DNA of 59,276 bases from Syntrophorhabdus sp. (GTDB lineage: Bacteria; Desulfobacterota; Syntrophorhabdia; Syntrophorhabdales; Syntrophorhabdaceae), in assembly GCA_012719415.1 (NCBI GenBank), contig JAAYAK010000043.1:1-59276 (forward strand), read 5' to 3'. The position numbers and the translations under genes were made by a program. This document shows positions 26,388-33,649 of the stretch, piece after piece (the stretch's first letter is position 1; each line of letters starts with the position of its first letter). The notes under the pieces were generated by a model. The model saw nothing but the letters and a program-made list of their open reading frames with translations, ran no database searches and had not been told where the DNA came from.

Positions 26388-27410
26388 ATGCTCAATATCG
26401 GAATCGTAGGAGCAACGGGCTATACAGGCGCCGTCCTGATGTCCTTGCTCCTTACTCATCCCGATGCGAAGATAAAGCTCATCACGTCCAATACGTATCG
26501 GGGCCGCAAGATATCGGATATCTTTCCCCTTTTCCGGGGCCGGCTGGAGGAGGTGCTTCAGCCGACGGACGGGGACCATCGCGGCTCCTGCGACGTCTAT
26601 TTCCTGTGTCTCCCCCACGGGACCGCAATGGACAAGGCCCGGGAGCTTTTCGACGGAAAGGCCCTCATCGTGGACCTCAGCGCCGACTTCCGTTTCGAGG
26701 ACCTTGCGATCTACGAGAGTGCCTACGTGCCCCACACGGCGAAAGAGCTTGCCGCACAGGCGGTCTTCGGCCTCCCCGAACTCTACAGGGAGAAGATCAA
26801 GGGGGTGAAGCTCGTCGGCAATCCGGGTTGCTATCCGACGTCGGCCATTCTCCCCCTGTATCCTCTCGTCAAACACGGAATGCTCGAAGGCGATATCTTC
26901 ATCGACTCAAAGTCGGGGGTCAGCGGAGCCGGCCGGGAGGGAAAGGTCGGCAGTCTCTTCTGCGAGGTCTCCGAGGGATTCCGCGCCTATAACGTCGGGG
27001 TCCACCGGCACGAGCCGGAGATACAGAAGGAAGTCAACAAGTACTCACCCCAGAGGATATCCTTTGTCCCCCACCTCGTTCCCATGTCGCGAGGTATCCT
27101 GACGACGGTCTACGGTAGACTGGCCAAGGCGGCAAAGACCGCCGAGGTCCTCGACGTCTTTCGGGAGACCTTCAAGGGCGAGCCTTTTGTCCGGATCATG
27201 GACGAGAACGTCTACCCCGACACCCGGTTCGTCAGGTTCTCCAATTACTGCGACATCGGTCTCAAGGTCCTCGACGACGGCCGCATCATCGTCATCTCCA
27301 CCATCGACAACCTCGTCAAGGGCGCCTCGGGCCAGGCCCTCCAGAACATGAACGTGGCCCTTGGCCTTCCCGAAACCGCAGGCCTTTCCGGGGTACCCCA
27401 GTATCCCTAG
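26388..27410 (+). CDS. argC: N-acetyl-gamma-glutamyl-phosphate reductase
   Basis: Third step of arginine synthesis: NADPH-dependent reduction of N-acetylglutamyl phosphate to the semialdehyde. It is 340 aa. The nucleotide loop GIVGATGYTG is at 5-14, and catalytic C148 lies in GNPGCYPTSA. The HRHEPEIQ and PHLVPMSRGILTT segments are also typical. It follows rpsI by 4 bp; the rplM-rpsI-argC linkage is seen in other deltaproteobacteria. Confidence 0.96.
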   Translation: MLNIGIVGATGYTGAVLMSLLLTHPDAKIKLITSNTYRGRKISDIFPLFRGRLEEVLQPTDGDHRGSCDVYFLCLPHGTAMDKARELFDGKALIVDLSADFRFEDLAIYESAYVPHTAKELAAQAVFGLPELYREKIKGVKLVGNPGCYPTSAILPLYPLVKHGMLEGDIFIDSKSGVSGAGREGKVGSLFCEVSEGFRAYNVGVHRHEPEIQKEVNKYSPQRISFVPHLVPMSRGILTTVYGRLAKAAKTAEVLDVFRETFKGEPFVRIMDENVYPDTRFVRFSNYCDIGLKVLDDGRIIVISTIDNLVKGASGQALQNMNVALGLPETAGLSGVPQYP

Positions 27411-27436
27411 TCTTTCTGCGCTTCCGCACAGAAAGA
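27411..27436 (+). terminator. Hairpin directly after argC
   Basis: TCTTTCTG(CG) pairs with (CG)CACAGAAAGA, leaving a two-base bulge and a CTTC tetraloop, immediately after the argC stop. There is no strong T-run, so it is a weak intrinsic terminator at best. Confidence 0.45.
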
Positions 27437-27577
27437 CCGTCTCAAGTCTCACGTCTCAGGTTTCAAGTTAAAGACCTTAGAAGACCGTTTCAGGTTTCAG
27501 GTTAACGACCGAAAGCCTTGGAGGGACGAAAAAGAAAGAGGCTCTCTCTGTCCTTTCTTCTGAAACCTGAAACCGCC
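27437..27577. repeat. TYTCARG heptanucleotide arrays, direct and inverted
   Basis: Between convergent argC and the UPF0104-type gene there are two short arrays of the 7-mer (variants TCTCAAG, TCTCAGG, TTTCAAG, TTTCAGG), each opened by GACCGT (27437-27473 and 27483-27503). An inverted copy (CTGAAACCTGAAACCG) sits at about 27560-27575. They are the same class as the arrays at 4671-4811 and 30748-30786. Confidence 0.65.
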
Positions 27578-27578
27578 T

Positions 27579-28547
27579 CTACCCCTCCATCTTCCGTATG
27601 TCCTTGATATGTACCTGTTCCTTAAGAATGAAGATGAAGCCCATGATGTTGTAGGGGATGTACCAGGAGGCGTGGAAGAAGAGGGATACGGCGAAGGATT
27701 GCGCCTTGGGGACGCCGAAGATGGCGAGGAGGTAGACGAGAAGGAACTGGTAGACGCCGATGTATCCCGGGGAAGAGGGTACGGCGAGGCCCATGTTCAG
27801 GAGGGCCGTGACAAAAGGGGCGTAGACGAAGGGCAGGGGAACACCGAGGGTCTTGAGGGAGAAGTACAGGGCTGAGCTCATGGAGAGCCAGTTGACGATG
27901 GACAGGACGATGAAGAGCGCGATATGCCCCGGTGTGCTGATGCGGCGGAGGTTCTCCTGTATCTCAAGCACTCTCACGGCGAGGCGCGCGAGGAAGGGAC
28001 GCTTGAACCCTTGGAGGAACCCGGCCATCCTGTGGGCCGTCTTCTCGCGGCTCACGGCAACGAGCACTATGACGCATACCACGAAAATGGCCACGAGAAC
28101 GTAGAGGGCCTTGGACACCGACGGGGGGAGGGCCTGGCGCGGGAAGAAGAGGAAGGTGATGGACAAAAGGCCCAGCAGGTCAAAGACCCTGTCGATGAAC
28201 ACCGTCGACACCGCGTACGTGAAAGGGATGCCCCTTCGCTTCGAGATGGCGTAGCCGCGTGCGACCTCCCCGATTCGGGCGGGAAGGACGTTGTTGATGA
28301 AAAGGCCGATCACGAGGGCGATGAATGCGTCGCGGAACCTGACCGCGTTCCCCGTTATCATGGACCATCTGAAGGAGCACAGGGTGAGGCAGAGGAAGAT
28401 GCAACATACGGGCAGGAAGGCGTACGTGAGATCGGCCCTGGCAATCGCCGCGGCGAGCTGTCTGTATTCTATCCCCCTCAGGGAGAAATAGAGAAGGACG
28501 ATGCTGATGACGAAACCGGCTGCCGTTATGATCCTGTGCTTGTTCAT
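27579..28547 (-). CDS. UPF0104 / lysylphosphatidylglycerol synthase-like membrane protein
   Basis: A 322-aa protein with about eight membrane helices. It carries the family motif LPARIGEVARGYAISKRRG followed by VSTVFIDRVFDLLG, typical of the flippase-like domain found in MprF and AglD. There is no soluble aminoacyltransferase domain, so it is not a full MprF. Lipid or lipid-linked sugar translocation is the likely role by family analogy. It overlaps the EamA gene by four bases (ATGA), so the two are co-transcribed. Confidence 0.85.
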   Translation of the reverse strand: MNKHRIITAAGFVISIVLLYFSLRGIEYRQLAAAIARADLTYAFLPVCCIFLCLTLCSFRWSMITGNAVRFRDAFIALVIGLFINNVLPARIGEVARGYAISKRRGIPFTYAVSTVFIDRVFDLLGLLSITFLFFPRQALPPSVSKALYVLVAIFVVCVIVLVAVSREKTAHRMAGFLQGFKRPFLARLAVRVLEIQENLRRISTPGHIALFIVLSIVNWLSMSSALYFSLKTLGVPLPFVYAPFVTALLNMGLAVPSSPGYIGVYQFLLVYLLAIFGVPKAQSFAVSLFFHASWYIPYNIMGFIFILKEQVHIKDIRKMEG

Positions 28548-29440
28548 TTCTTATAGTTCGTGACGTATATTCCCGCGCTCACCATGACAAGCCCGGCGAC
28601 GAGGCCCGTTGTCAGCTCCTCCCCGTGAAAGAGGACTCCGAACGCCACGCCGAAGATGGGCGTGAGAAAGGTGAAGACGGAGAGCTTTGCCACCGGGTAA
28701 TCGTGGATGAGCTTGAACCAGACCAGGTATGACGCGAAAGCGACGACCACGGACTGGAAGACGAGCGACGATATCGCCATTGTCCCCGGATCCTTGAGCC
28801 AGACCGGTTCAAGAAAAAAGGCGCAGAGGAAGAGGACGGGGATGGAGAAGACGAGCTGGTAGAGGAACGTGTTTATGGGATGCATTTTCTCTGCCAGGAA
28901 TTTCTTGATGTAGAGCGTCGTGGCGCCCCAGAGGAAGGCCGCCAGGATCTCAAGCATGTCGCCGACAAGCATCAGTTTGTTGTAAGTCGAGGGTTTGCCG
29001 TAGAAGACGCTGACCAGTCCCGCAAAGGCAAGGACAAGGCCCATCCACTTGAGGGGGTTCAGCCGTTCCCCCAGAAAGAGGTGTGCGCCTGCAGCCACCG
29101 CGAAAGGTGACAGATAAAGGAGGATGACGGCCCGCGCCGAGCCCGTGAAGAGCAGGCCCAAATACAGGCAGGCGAACTCGAGCCCGAAGAGGACCCCCAC
29201 AACGACGCCGTGCACGAGAAGCGGCCCCCGGTGGAGGAGTTTCTGCCTGATGGCCAGGCAATACCCGATCCCCAGCGCTGAAGCCAGAACGGAACGGGCG
29301 AAGGATGTAAAGATGGGCGAGAACCCCGTATTCGTGACTTTGATCGCCGAATAGTTGATACCCCACAAAAGGGCCAGGATCAGGATGGTGATGAATCCCC
29401 GCGTGTCGATATGGTCAGTTTTCATTGAGATATGACCCAT
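28544..29440 (-). CDS. EamA/DMT-family transporter
   Basis: A 298-aa protein with ten predicted membrane helices in two EamA repeats (about residues 15-145 and 160-297). It shows ALLWGINYSAIKVT at the start of repeat one and GATTLYIKKFLAEK at the start of repeat two. The substrate (amino acid, nucleotide sugar or metabolite) cannot be told from sequence. Starts at 29440 and 29425 are both possible; neither has a clear ribosome site. It is the first gene of a two-gene unit with the UPF0104-like gene. Confidence 0.88.
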   Translation of the reverse strand: MGHISMKTDHIDTRGFITILILALLWGINYSAIKVTNTGFSPIFTSFARSVLASALGIGYCLAIRQKLLHRGPLLVHGVVVGVLFGLEFACLYLGLLFTGSARAVILLYLSPFAVAAGAHLFLGERLNPLKWMGLVLAFAGLVSVFYGKPSTYNKLMLVGDMLEILAAFLWGATTLYIKKFLAEKMHPINTFLYQLVFSIPVLFLCAFFLEPVWLKDPGTMAISSLVFQSVVVAFASYLVWFKLIHDYPVAKLSVFTFLTPIFGVAFGVLFHGEELTTGLVAGLVMVSAGIYVTNYKK

Positions 29441-29528
29441 GTTTTATCGACATAGACGGTCTATGTCAAGGAAATTAAGCCCATTAGGAGCGCGGGGACC
29501 TGGGCTCCCGCACCTGCCGGGTTTTCCC

Positions 29529-29558
29529 TTGACAAGGTGCCGGAATTTTTGTTCTATT
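29529..29558 (+). promoter_or_regulatory. Probable promoter of fabH
   Basis: A perfect TTGACA (29529-29534) is followed after 18 bp by TCTATT (29553-29558), about 34 bp before the fabH start. The -10 is weak, so confidence is moderate. Confidence 0.5.
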
Positions 29559-29591
29559 TAACAGCAAAATCAAGAAAACACGGAGCTTTCC

Positions 29592-30578
29592 ATGAAAAAA
29601 ACTGCCATCGTCGGGACGGGTTCATACCTGCCCGATCACATCATGACGAATTTCGATATCGAAAAGTTCCTGGACACGTCAGACGAATGGATCTTCACCC
29701 GCACGGGCATCAAGGAACGCAGGATAGCCGAGAAGGACCAGGCCACGTCCGACCTGTGCAAGGTTGCCTGCGAGCGGGCGATGAAGGTTGCCGGTGTCAC
29801 GGCCTCCGACATCGACCTGATAGTCCTCGCCACGATCACCCCCGACACCCATTGTCCGGCCGGGTCGAACTGGCTCGAGGCGAAGCTCGGCTGCACAAAG
29901 GCCGTCTCCTTTGACGTGACGGCGGCATGCTCCGGTTTTCTCTTCGCCCTCCACGTGGCGGACAAGTTCATCAAGTCGGGGGCGAACAAGACGGTCCTTG
30001 TCGCCGCGGGCGAGATCATGACCAGGGTCGTGAACTGGAAGGAACGGGAAAGCTGCATCCTCTGGGGTGACGGCGCCGGCGCGGCGGTGGTCACCGAATC
30101 CGAGAACGGCGCGCAGATCCTCTCGACTCACATCCACACGGACGGGGCGGCGGGCGATACGCTGCTCATGCCCGGCGGCGGATCGAAGACGACGCCTATC
30201 TCATACGAAAGCGTGGACAACGGCCTTCACTACCTCAAGATGATCGAGGCCAACAGGTCCTTCAAGGTGGCCGTGAACCGCTTCGCCGAGGCGTGCGAGG
30301 AGGCGGCTTCGGTCAACGGTTACACCGTCCATGACGCGGACGTTATCATCCCCCACCAGGCGAATCTCAGGATACTCCAGGGCATGGCGAAGAAGCTCGG
30401 CGTACCCCTGGAAAAGGTGTACATGACGATAGAGAAGTACGCCAACATTTCCTCGGCAACGGTCCCCATCGCCCTCGACGAGGCGGTCCGCGACGGCACA
30501 ATAAAGAAGGACTCCCTCGTCCTTTTGACCGCCTTCGGCGGCGGACTCACCTGGGGAAGCAGCCTCATCCGGTGGTAA
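29592..30578 (+). CDS. fabH: 3-oxoacyl-ACP synthase III (KAS III)
   Basis: A 328-aa thiolase-fold enzyme that starts fatty acid synthesis by condensing an acyl-CoA with malonyl-ACP. The catalytic triad is present: C113 in TAACSGF, H255 in IPHQANLR and N285 in YANISSAT. The C-terminal GGGLTWGSSLIRW is typical. GGAG lies about 7 bp before the ATG. The gene stands alone; no plsX, fabD or acpP is adjacent, so housekeeping FabH and a secondary paralogue cannot be told apart. Confidence 0.95.
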   Translation: MKKTAIVGTGSYLPDHIMTNFDIEKFLDTSDEWIFTRTGIKERRIAEKDQATSDLCKVACERAMKVAGVTASDIDLIVLATITPDTHCPAGSNWLEAKLGCTKAVSFDVTAACSGFLFALHVADKFIKSGANKTVLVAAGEIMTRVVNWKERESCILWGDGAGAAVVTESENGAQILSTHIHTDGAAGDTLLMPGGGSKTTPISYESVDNGLHYLKMIEANRSFKVAVNRFAEACEEAASVNGYTVHDADVIIPHQANLRILQGMAKKLGVPLEKVYMTIEKYANISSATVPIALDEAVRDGTIKKDSLVLLTAFGGGLTWGSSLIRW

Positions 30579-30581
30579 CGG

Positions 30582-30610
30582 TTTACATTTGCCGGAAAAA
30601 TATTTAGAAT
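30582..30610 (+). promoter_or_regulatory. Promoter of tRNA-Ser
   Basis: TTTACA (30582-30587), a 17-bp spacer and TAGAAT (30605-30610) lie 11 bp upstream of the tRNA, an appropriate distance for a stable-RNA promoter. Confidence 0.65.
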
Positions 30611-30621
30611 AATCAATCCCC

Positions 30622-30711
30622 GGAGGGATGGCTGAGCGGCCGAAAGCGGCGGTCTTGAAAACCGTTGGGCATGCAAGTGCCCCGTGGGTTCGAATCCTAC
30701 TCCCTCCGCCA
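30622..30711 (+). tRNA. tRNA-Ser (anticodon TGA)
   Basis: A class II tRNA of 90 nt including an encoded CCA (30709-30711). Acceptor GGAGGGA pairs with TCCCTCC, the anticodon loop CTTGAAA gives TGA (reads TCA), a long variable arm (GGGCATGCAAGTGCCC) is present, and the T-arm contains GTTCGAATCC. A short hairpin CGCCCC-GGAA-GGGGCG (30719-30734) follows but has no T-run. Confidence 0.96.
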
Positions 30712-30747
30712 ATCTTTTCGCCCCGGAAGGGGCGGTTCCAGCAAAAG

Positions 30748-30786
30748 ACGGTCTCAGGTTTCAAGTCTCAGGTTTCAGGTGAGGTC
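30748..30786. repeat. TYTCARG heptanucleotide array
   Basis: GACGGT followed by TCTCAGG, TTTCAAG, TCTCAGG and TTTCAGG in tandem, just after tRNA-Ser. This is the same repeat class as at 4671-4811 and 27437-27577. Confidence 0.65.
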
Positions 30787-30790
30787 CGTG

Positions 30791-30915
30791 CGGGGTCCCT
30801 TTGCCGTGCAGCCGCGCTCAGCGGATGAGAGGACCGTTCAAAGAGCTTGAAGAAGAAGAAACAAAATTCATCTCCGTGCAATGGTGTTTCTGAGAATGTG
30901 AAAACGCAAGGAACG
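30791..30915 (+). repeat. ~125-bp direct repeat, copy 1 (upstream of mazE)
   Basis: Aligns without gaps to 31767-31891 with 16 mismatches in 125 positions (about 87% identity). The unit contains TTTGCCGTGCAGCC and AGCGGATGAGAGGACCGTTC. Similarity continues, with small gaps, into the TTGACA promoter that follows each copy. The repeats flank the mazEF-like module. Confidence 0.85.
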
Positions 30916-30943
30916 TCCCTATCGGTTTCCGAGGTGTTCGGTA

Positions 30944-30982
30944 TTGACAGGTGTAATACCCGAGTGTATCATACTGGTATGA
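30944..30982 (+). promoter_or_regulatory. mazE promoter with palindromic operator over the start codon
   Basis: A perfect TTGACA (30944-30949), 17 bp, and TATCAT (30967-30972). The palindrome TCATAC-TG-GTATGA (30969-30982) covers the -10 region and the ATG at 30979. It fits autoregulation by the ribbon-helix-helix antitoxin. The expected transcription start is at or next to the ATG. Confidence 0.65.
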
Positions 30983-31224
30983 AGGTGGCGATATCCATTC
31001 CAGAGGAAATACTCAACGAGGTTGAAGGGCTCACAAAGGAGTTCGGTTGTTCACGGAGCCGGGTGTTCGCTATTGCCGTGGAGGAGTTGCTCGAACGACG
31101 CAGGACCAGGGGCCTGCTCCAGGCGCTCAACGAAGCATACGAGGATGACACCCCGGAAGAGACCGAATTGAAACGGCGTTCCAAAGGCTATCATGCCAGG
31201 AAAGTGCAGAAGGAGCCCTGTTGA
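30979..31224 (+). CDS. Ribbon-helix-helix antitoxin of a MazEF-like module
   Basis: An 81-aa protein. Residues 1-45 (MKVAISIPEEILNEVEG, then CSRSRVFAIAVEELLERR) form a MetJ/Arc/CopG-type ribbon-helix-helix DNA-binding domain. The acidic and then basic tail (~50-81) should wrap and neutralise the toxin. A longer frame reaches back to 30847, but the ATG at 30979 matches the family start. No Shine-Dalgarno precedes it and the promoter -10 ends only 6 bp upstream, so the mRNA may be leaderless. The stop overlaps the toxin start as TTGA. Confidence 0.85.
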   Translation: MKVAISIPEEILNEVEGLTKEFGCSRSRVFAIAVEELLERRRTRGLLQALNEAYEDDTPEETELKRRSKGYHARKVQKEPC

Positions 31225-31574
31225 CCATACGGCAGGGGGATATCTTCTGGGTCGACCTGGGGGACCCTGCAGGTTCCGGGCCGGGGTATCGCCATCCCCA
31301 TGTGGTCATCCAGAACAACGTTTTCAATGAGAGCCGTTTGAATACGGTGGTGCTTTGCGTATTGACGTCCAACGTCAAGAGAGCCGCATCGCCGGGAAAT
31401 GTGCTGCTCCACAAGGGTGAGGGCAACCTCCCGAAGGCCAGTGTGGCCAATATCACGCAACTGATAACCGTTGACAGGAAGGACCTTGTCGAAAAGATAG
31501 GCTCCCTGCAGCCGGCACGGATAAATCAGATCCTGAACGGAGTACGCCTCCTGCTGGAACCAATGGAGCCCTGA
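31221..31574 (+). CDS. MazF/PemK-family endoribonuclease toxin
   Basis: A 117-aa toxin that cuts mRNA at short sequence motifs when its antitoxin is lost. MazF features are IRQGDIFWVDLGDPAGSGPGYRHPHVVIQN at residues 3-32 (conserved GDI(F/Y)W and RP/RHP loops), VLTSNVKRA, and the KASVANITQLITVDR segment carrying the conserved Thr/Ser region. The start is TTG, overlapping the antitoxin stop by four bases; AGGAG lies 6-10 bp upstream. The module is flanked by the direct repeats. Confidence 0.9.
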   Translation: MTIRQGDIFWVDLGDPAGSGPGYRHPHVVIQNNVFNESRLNTVVLCVLTSNVKRAASPGNVLLHKGEGNLPKASVANITQLITVDRKDLVEKIGSLQPARINQILNGVRLLLEPMEP

Positions 31575-31766
31575 CCTCTCTCAGGTCAACTTCCGCGACG
31601 CCCTTCGCATTGCCTGGGGGATCGAGTTAACGAGGCTGGGTCGGACAGGGACGCCCGTCAGAAAGCAAATAAATCTCATCTAATCCGTAATCCTTTTCTT
31701 TTCGATGATCTGGTAGGCCTCTTTCACCAAACTAGCTCCAACAACACAGAAGAGAAAGCGGGGGCG

Positions 31767-31891
31767 CTGGGTCTCTTTGCCGTGCAGCCACGCTCAGCGG
31801 ATGAGAGGACCGTTCAAACAGCTTGAAGGACAAGAAACAGAATTCAGTACCGTGCCATGGTGTTTCCGAGAATGTGAAAACGCGAAGAGCC
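31767..31891 (+). repeat. ~125-bp direct repeat, copy 2 (upstream of the beta-lactamase)
   Basis: Offset by exactly 976 bp from copy 1 and about 87% identical. The 31575-31997 interval holds no complete gene. Apart from this repeat and its promoter it contains only a short minus-strand stretch (31735-31680) that could be the end of a lost gene. Confidence 0.85.
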
Positions 31892-31907
31892 TGTCGGTTC
31901 ATGTCTA

Positions 31908-31936
31908 TTGACATGCTCGGGCGAGAGGGATAGCAT
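31908..31936 (+). promoter_or_regulatory. Promoter associated with repeat copy 2, serving the beta-lactamase
   Basis: TTGACA (31908-31913), 17 bp, then TAGCAT (31931-31936), about 60 bp upstream of the beta-lactamase start. It occupies the same position relative to repeat copy 2 as the mazE promoter does to copy 1. Confidence 0.55.
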
Positions 31937-31997
31937 CTTTCTAACACATCGACGATCATCGTTGCTCGCTCAGACCTGAAAAAAAGAGAGTGTGAAG

Positions 31998-32822
31998 ATG
32001 GCTTCCAGAGCTCCCCTTTTCTATAATCGGCACAGAATAGAACTAGCCTTTATTGTGTCGGTCTTTTTATTGGCTCCCGTTTTTTCGAGCGCTCAGGAGA
32101 TCAACAAGTCTTTATTTGGTGATTATGACACGGCGCTGGTAGTTTATGATCGCGCTTCAGGGAAGGCTGTGCACGCCGACCCTGCTCTTAGCGCTCGTCG
32201 TCTCACGCCCTGTTCGACTTTCAAGATATATAATACCTTGATCGGCCTTGAGCTTGGGTTGATCAAGGGAGCTGAGGAGCCGTGGTATAAATGGGACGGC
32301 GTTAAACGTGAGTTTGAAGAATGGGATAAGGATTTAACCCTTCGGGAAGCATTTGACGTATCGGCTGTGCCGGCGTACCAAATACTGGCGCGTCAGATCG
32401 GCGAAAGCCGTATGAAGGATTACATTGAAAGGATTGGCTATGGTTCAGGCGATATATCGGCCGGTGTTGACATATTTTGGCTTCCACGGCCTGGAGTGAC
32501 GTCTATTAAGATCAGCGCTCATGAACAGGTTGGGCTTTTAAAGAAGCTCCTGGATGGAACACTTCCTTTTTCCGAAAAGAATATAGCGATACTGCGTGAT
32601 ATTATGCAGGTAAAAAAGACCGAAAAAGGAACGCTTTACGGCAAGACCGGTTCGGGTATGGGATCTGATGGAAAATGGAATTTAGGCTGGTTTGTGGGTT
32701 TTCTTGAAAGCGGTGGGACAACATACGTTTTCGCCTGCAATATTACTAATGGGGATGCCCCGTCCGGAAAGGTTGCGCGGAAGATCGTTGAAGATGAGTT
32801 TCGGTCGATGGGGCTTTTATAG
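31998..32822 (+). CDS. Class D (OXA-type) beta-lactamase
   Basis: A 274-aa serine beta-lactamase. A signal peptide (hydrophobic ~15-31, cleavage near SSA-QE) sends it to the periplasm. Class D motifs are in order: S-T-F-K at 73-76 (nucleophile Ser73, Lys76 expected to be carboxylated), S-A-V at 122-124, Y-G-S at 148-150 (usually YGN) and K-T-G at 216-218. WYKWDG and DIFWLPRPG are also OXA-like. ATG 31998 is chosen; GTG 31992 is an alternative. It is visibly more AT-rich than the core genes, and with neighbouring toxin genes this suggests horizontal acquisition. Spectrum cannot be predicted. Confidence 0.92.
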   Translation: MASRAPLFYNRHRIELAFIVSVFLLAPVFSSAQEINKSLFGDYDTALVVYDRASGKAVHADPALSARRLTPCSTFKIYNTLIGLELGLIKGAEEPWYKWDGVKREFEEWDKDLTLREAFDVSAVPAYQILARQIGESRMKDYIERIGYGSGDISAGVDIFWLPRPGVTSIKISAHEQVGLLKKLLDGTLPFSEKNIAILRDIMQVKKTEKGTLYGKTGSGMGSDGKWNLGWFVGFLESGGTTYVFACNITNGDAPSGKVARKIVEDEFRSMGLL

Positions 32823-32868
32823 GTGTTGGGCCCGACAGGGGGACATCGTTAACAAGAAAACAACCTTC

Positions 32869-33024
32869 TCAGACGAGCCTCAATACCTTCCTCTCTGCAA
32901 TGTCTCTTGCCCTTCTCATGGCGAAACCTATTGCGTGTTGAGCACCTCCGTCGGTCATGGTGACTCCGGGGGCATCTCTGGCCTCCCCGATATTAAAGAA
33001 CGCCCCCTGGTTGTTCAACTGCGG
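32869..33024 (-). pseudogene. Possible C-terminal remnant of a flavoprotein oxidoreductase
   Basis: A minus-strand open stretch of ~51 codons with no start codon, bounded upstream by an in-frame TAA (33025-33027). It contains GAFFNIGEARDAPGVTM and then GGAQHAIGFAMRRARDIAER before its stop. The pattern resembles the C-terminal 'G(D/E)A...G...A' FAD-contact segment of FAD-dependent oxidoreductases. It looks like coding sequence cut off at its 5' side, between the beta-lactamase and the acetyltransferase. The family assignment is tentative. Confidence 0.3.
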
Positions 33025-33058
33025 TTATTGCGGGTCTTTAGCCCGTTGTTAGCAAGTT

Positions 33059-33604
33059 TTATTCTCTCCAATGCTGTGGTTCGTTAAGAGCTCTTGAGCA
33101 TTCTACCTGTCCCTTGATATTCCTTAGGGCATCACCACCTAGTGCCTGAACCATCCATGCCGCTGAATGCTCTTCAGGTATGGGATAGGGTGCTTCAAAC
33201 CCCTGTTTTCCTGCCGGCGCGAATCCGCAACGTGGATAATATGTAGGGTGTCCGAGAACAAATACCAACTCTGTTCCTGATGCCTTCAATCGCTTTAGCC
33301 CCTCGTTAATTAGCTTTTGCCCGATCCCGCGTTTTTGGACGTCTGGGAGTACTGCCAAAGGAGCCAGTATTTGAGCAGATACCGGGGATTCGGTTTGGGT
33401 TATTCTAACTTTTGTGTAAAGAATATGCCCGATCAGTTTGTCATCATTAACAGCGACCAAAGACAATATGGGTTTTGCCGTTTCATCATCCAATAGATCA
33501 TCGACGAGTTTGGAGATCACAGGGCCCTTTTCTTTGCCAAAAGCGCGCCTGTGTATGTTCAGAATTTCATTACGATCTGATTCCTTCGCGACTCTGATTA
33601 TCAA
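33059..33604 (-). CDS. GNAT-family N-acetyltransferase (YhbS-like)
   Basis: A 181-aa acetyltransferase. The acetyl-CoA-binding region is visible as LAPLAVLPDVQKRGIGQKLI (R/Q-x-x-G-x-G/A type), followed by VFVLGHPTYYPRCGFAPA, characteristic of the YhbS/COG3153 group. The substrate is unknown. The start is TTG, with AAAGGAG about 6 bp upstream. Codon use is more AT-rich than in core genes, and it sits in the accessory region. Confidence 0.85.
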   Translation of the reverse strand: MIIRVAKESDRNEILNIHRRAFGKEKGPVISKLVDDLLDDETAKPILSLVAVNDDKLIGHILYTKVRITQTESPVSAQILAPLAVLPDVQKRGIGQKLINEGLKRLKASGTELVFVLGHPTYYPRCGFAPAGKQGFEAPYPIPEEHSAAWMVQALGGDALRNIKGQVECSRALNEPQHWRE

Positions 33605-33649
33605 TGCTTTCTCCTTTTGGGTGTTGCCGACAATATTCGCTCGGGAGCG

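Noticed and set aside
31680-31735. Minus-strand stretch reading LVKEAYQIIEKKRITD before a stop
   Set aside because: Coding-like but only ~18 codons with no start; too short to separate from chance.
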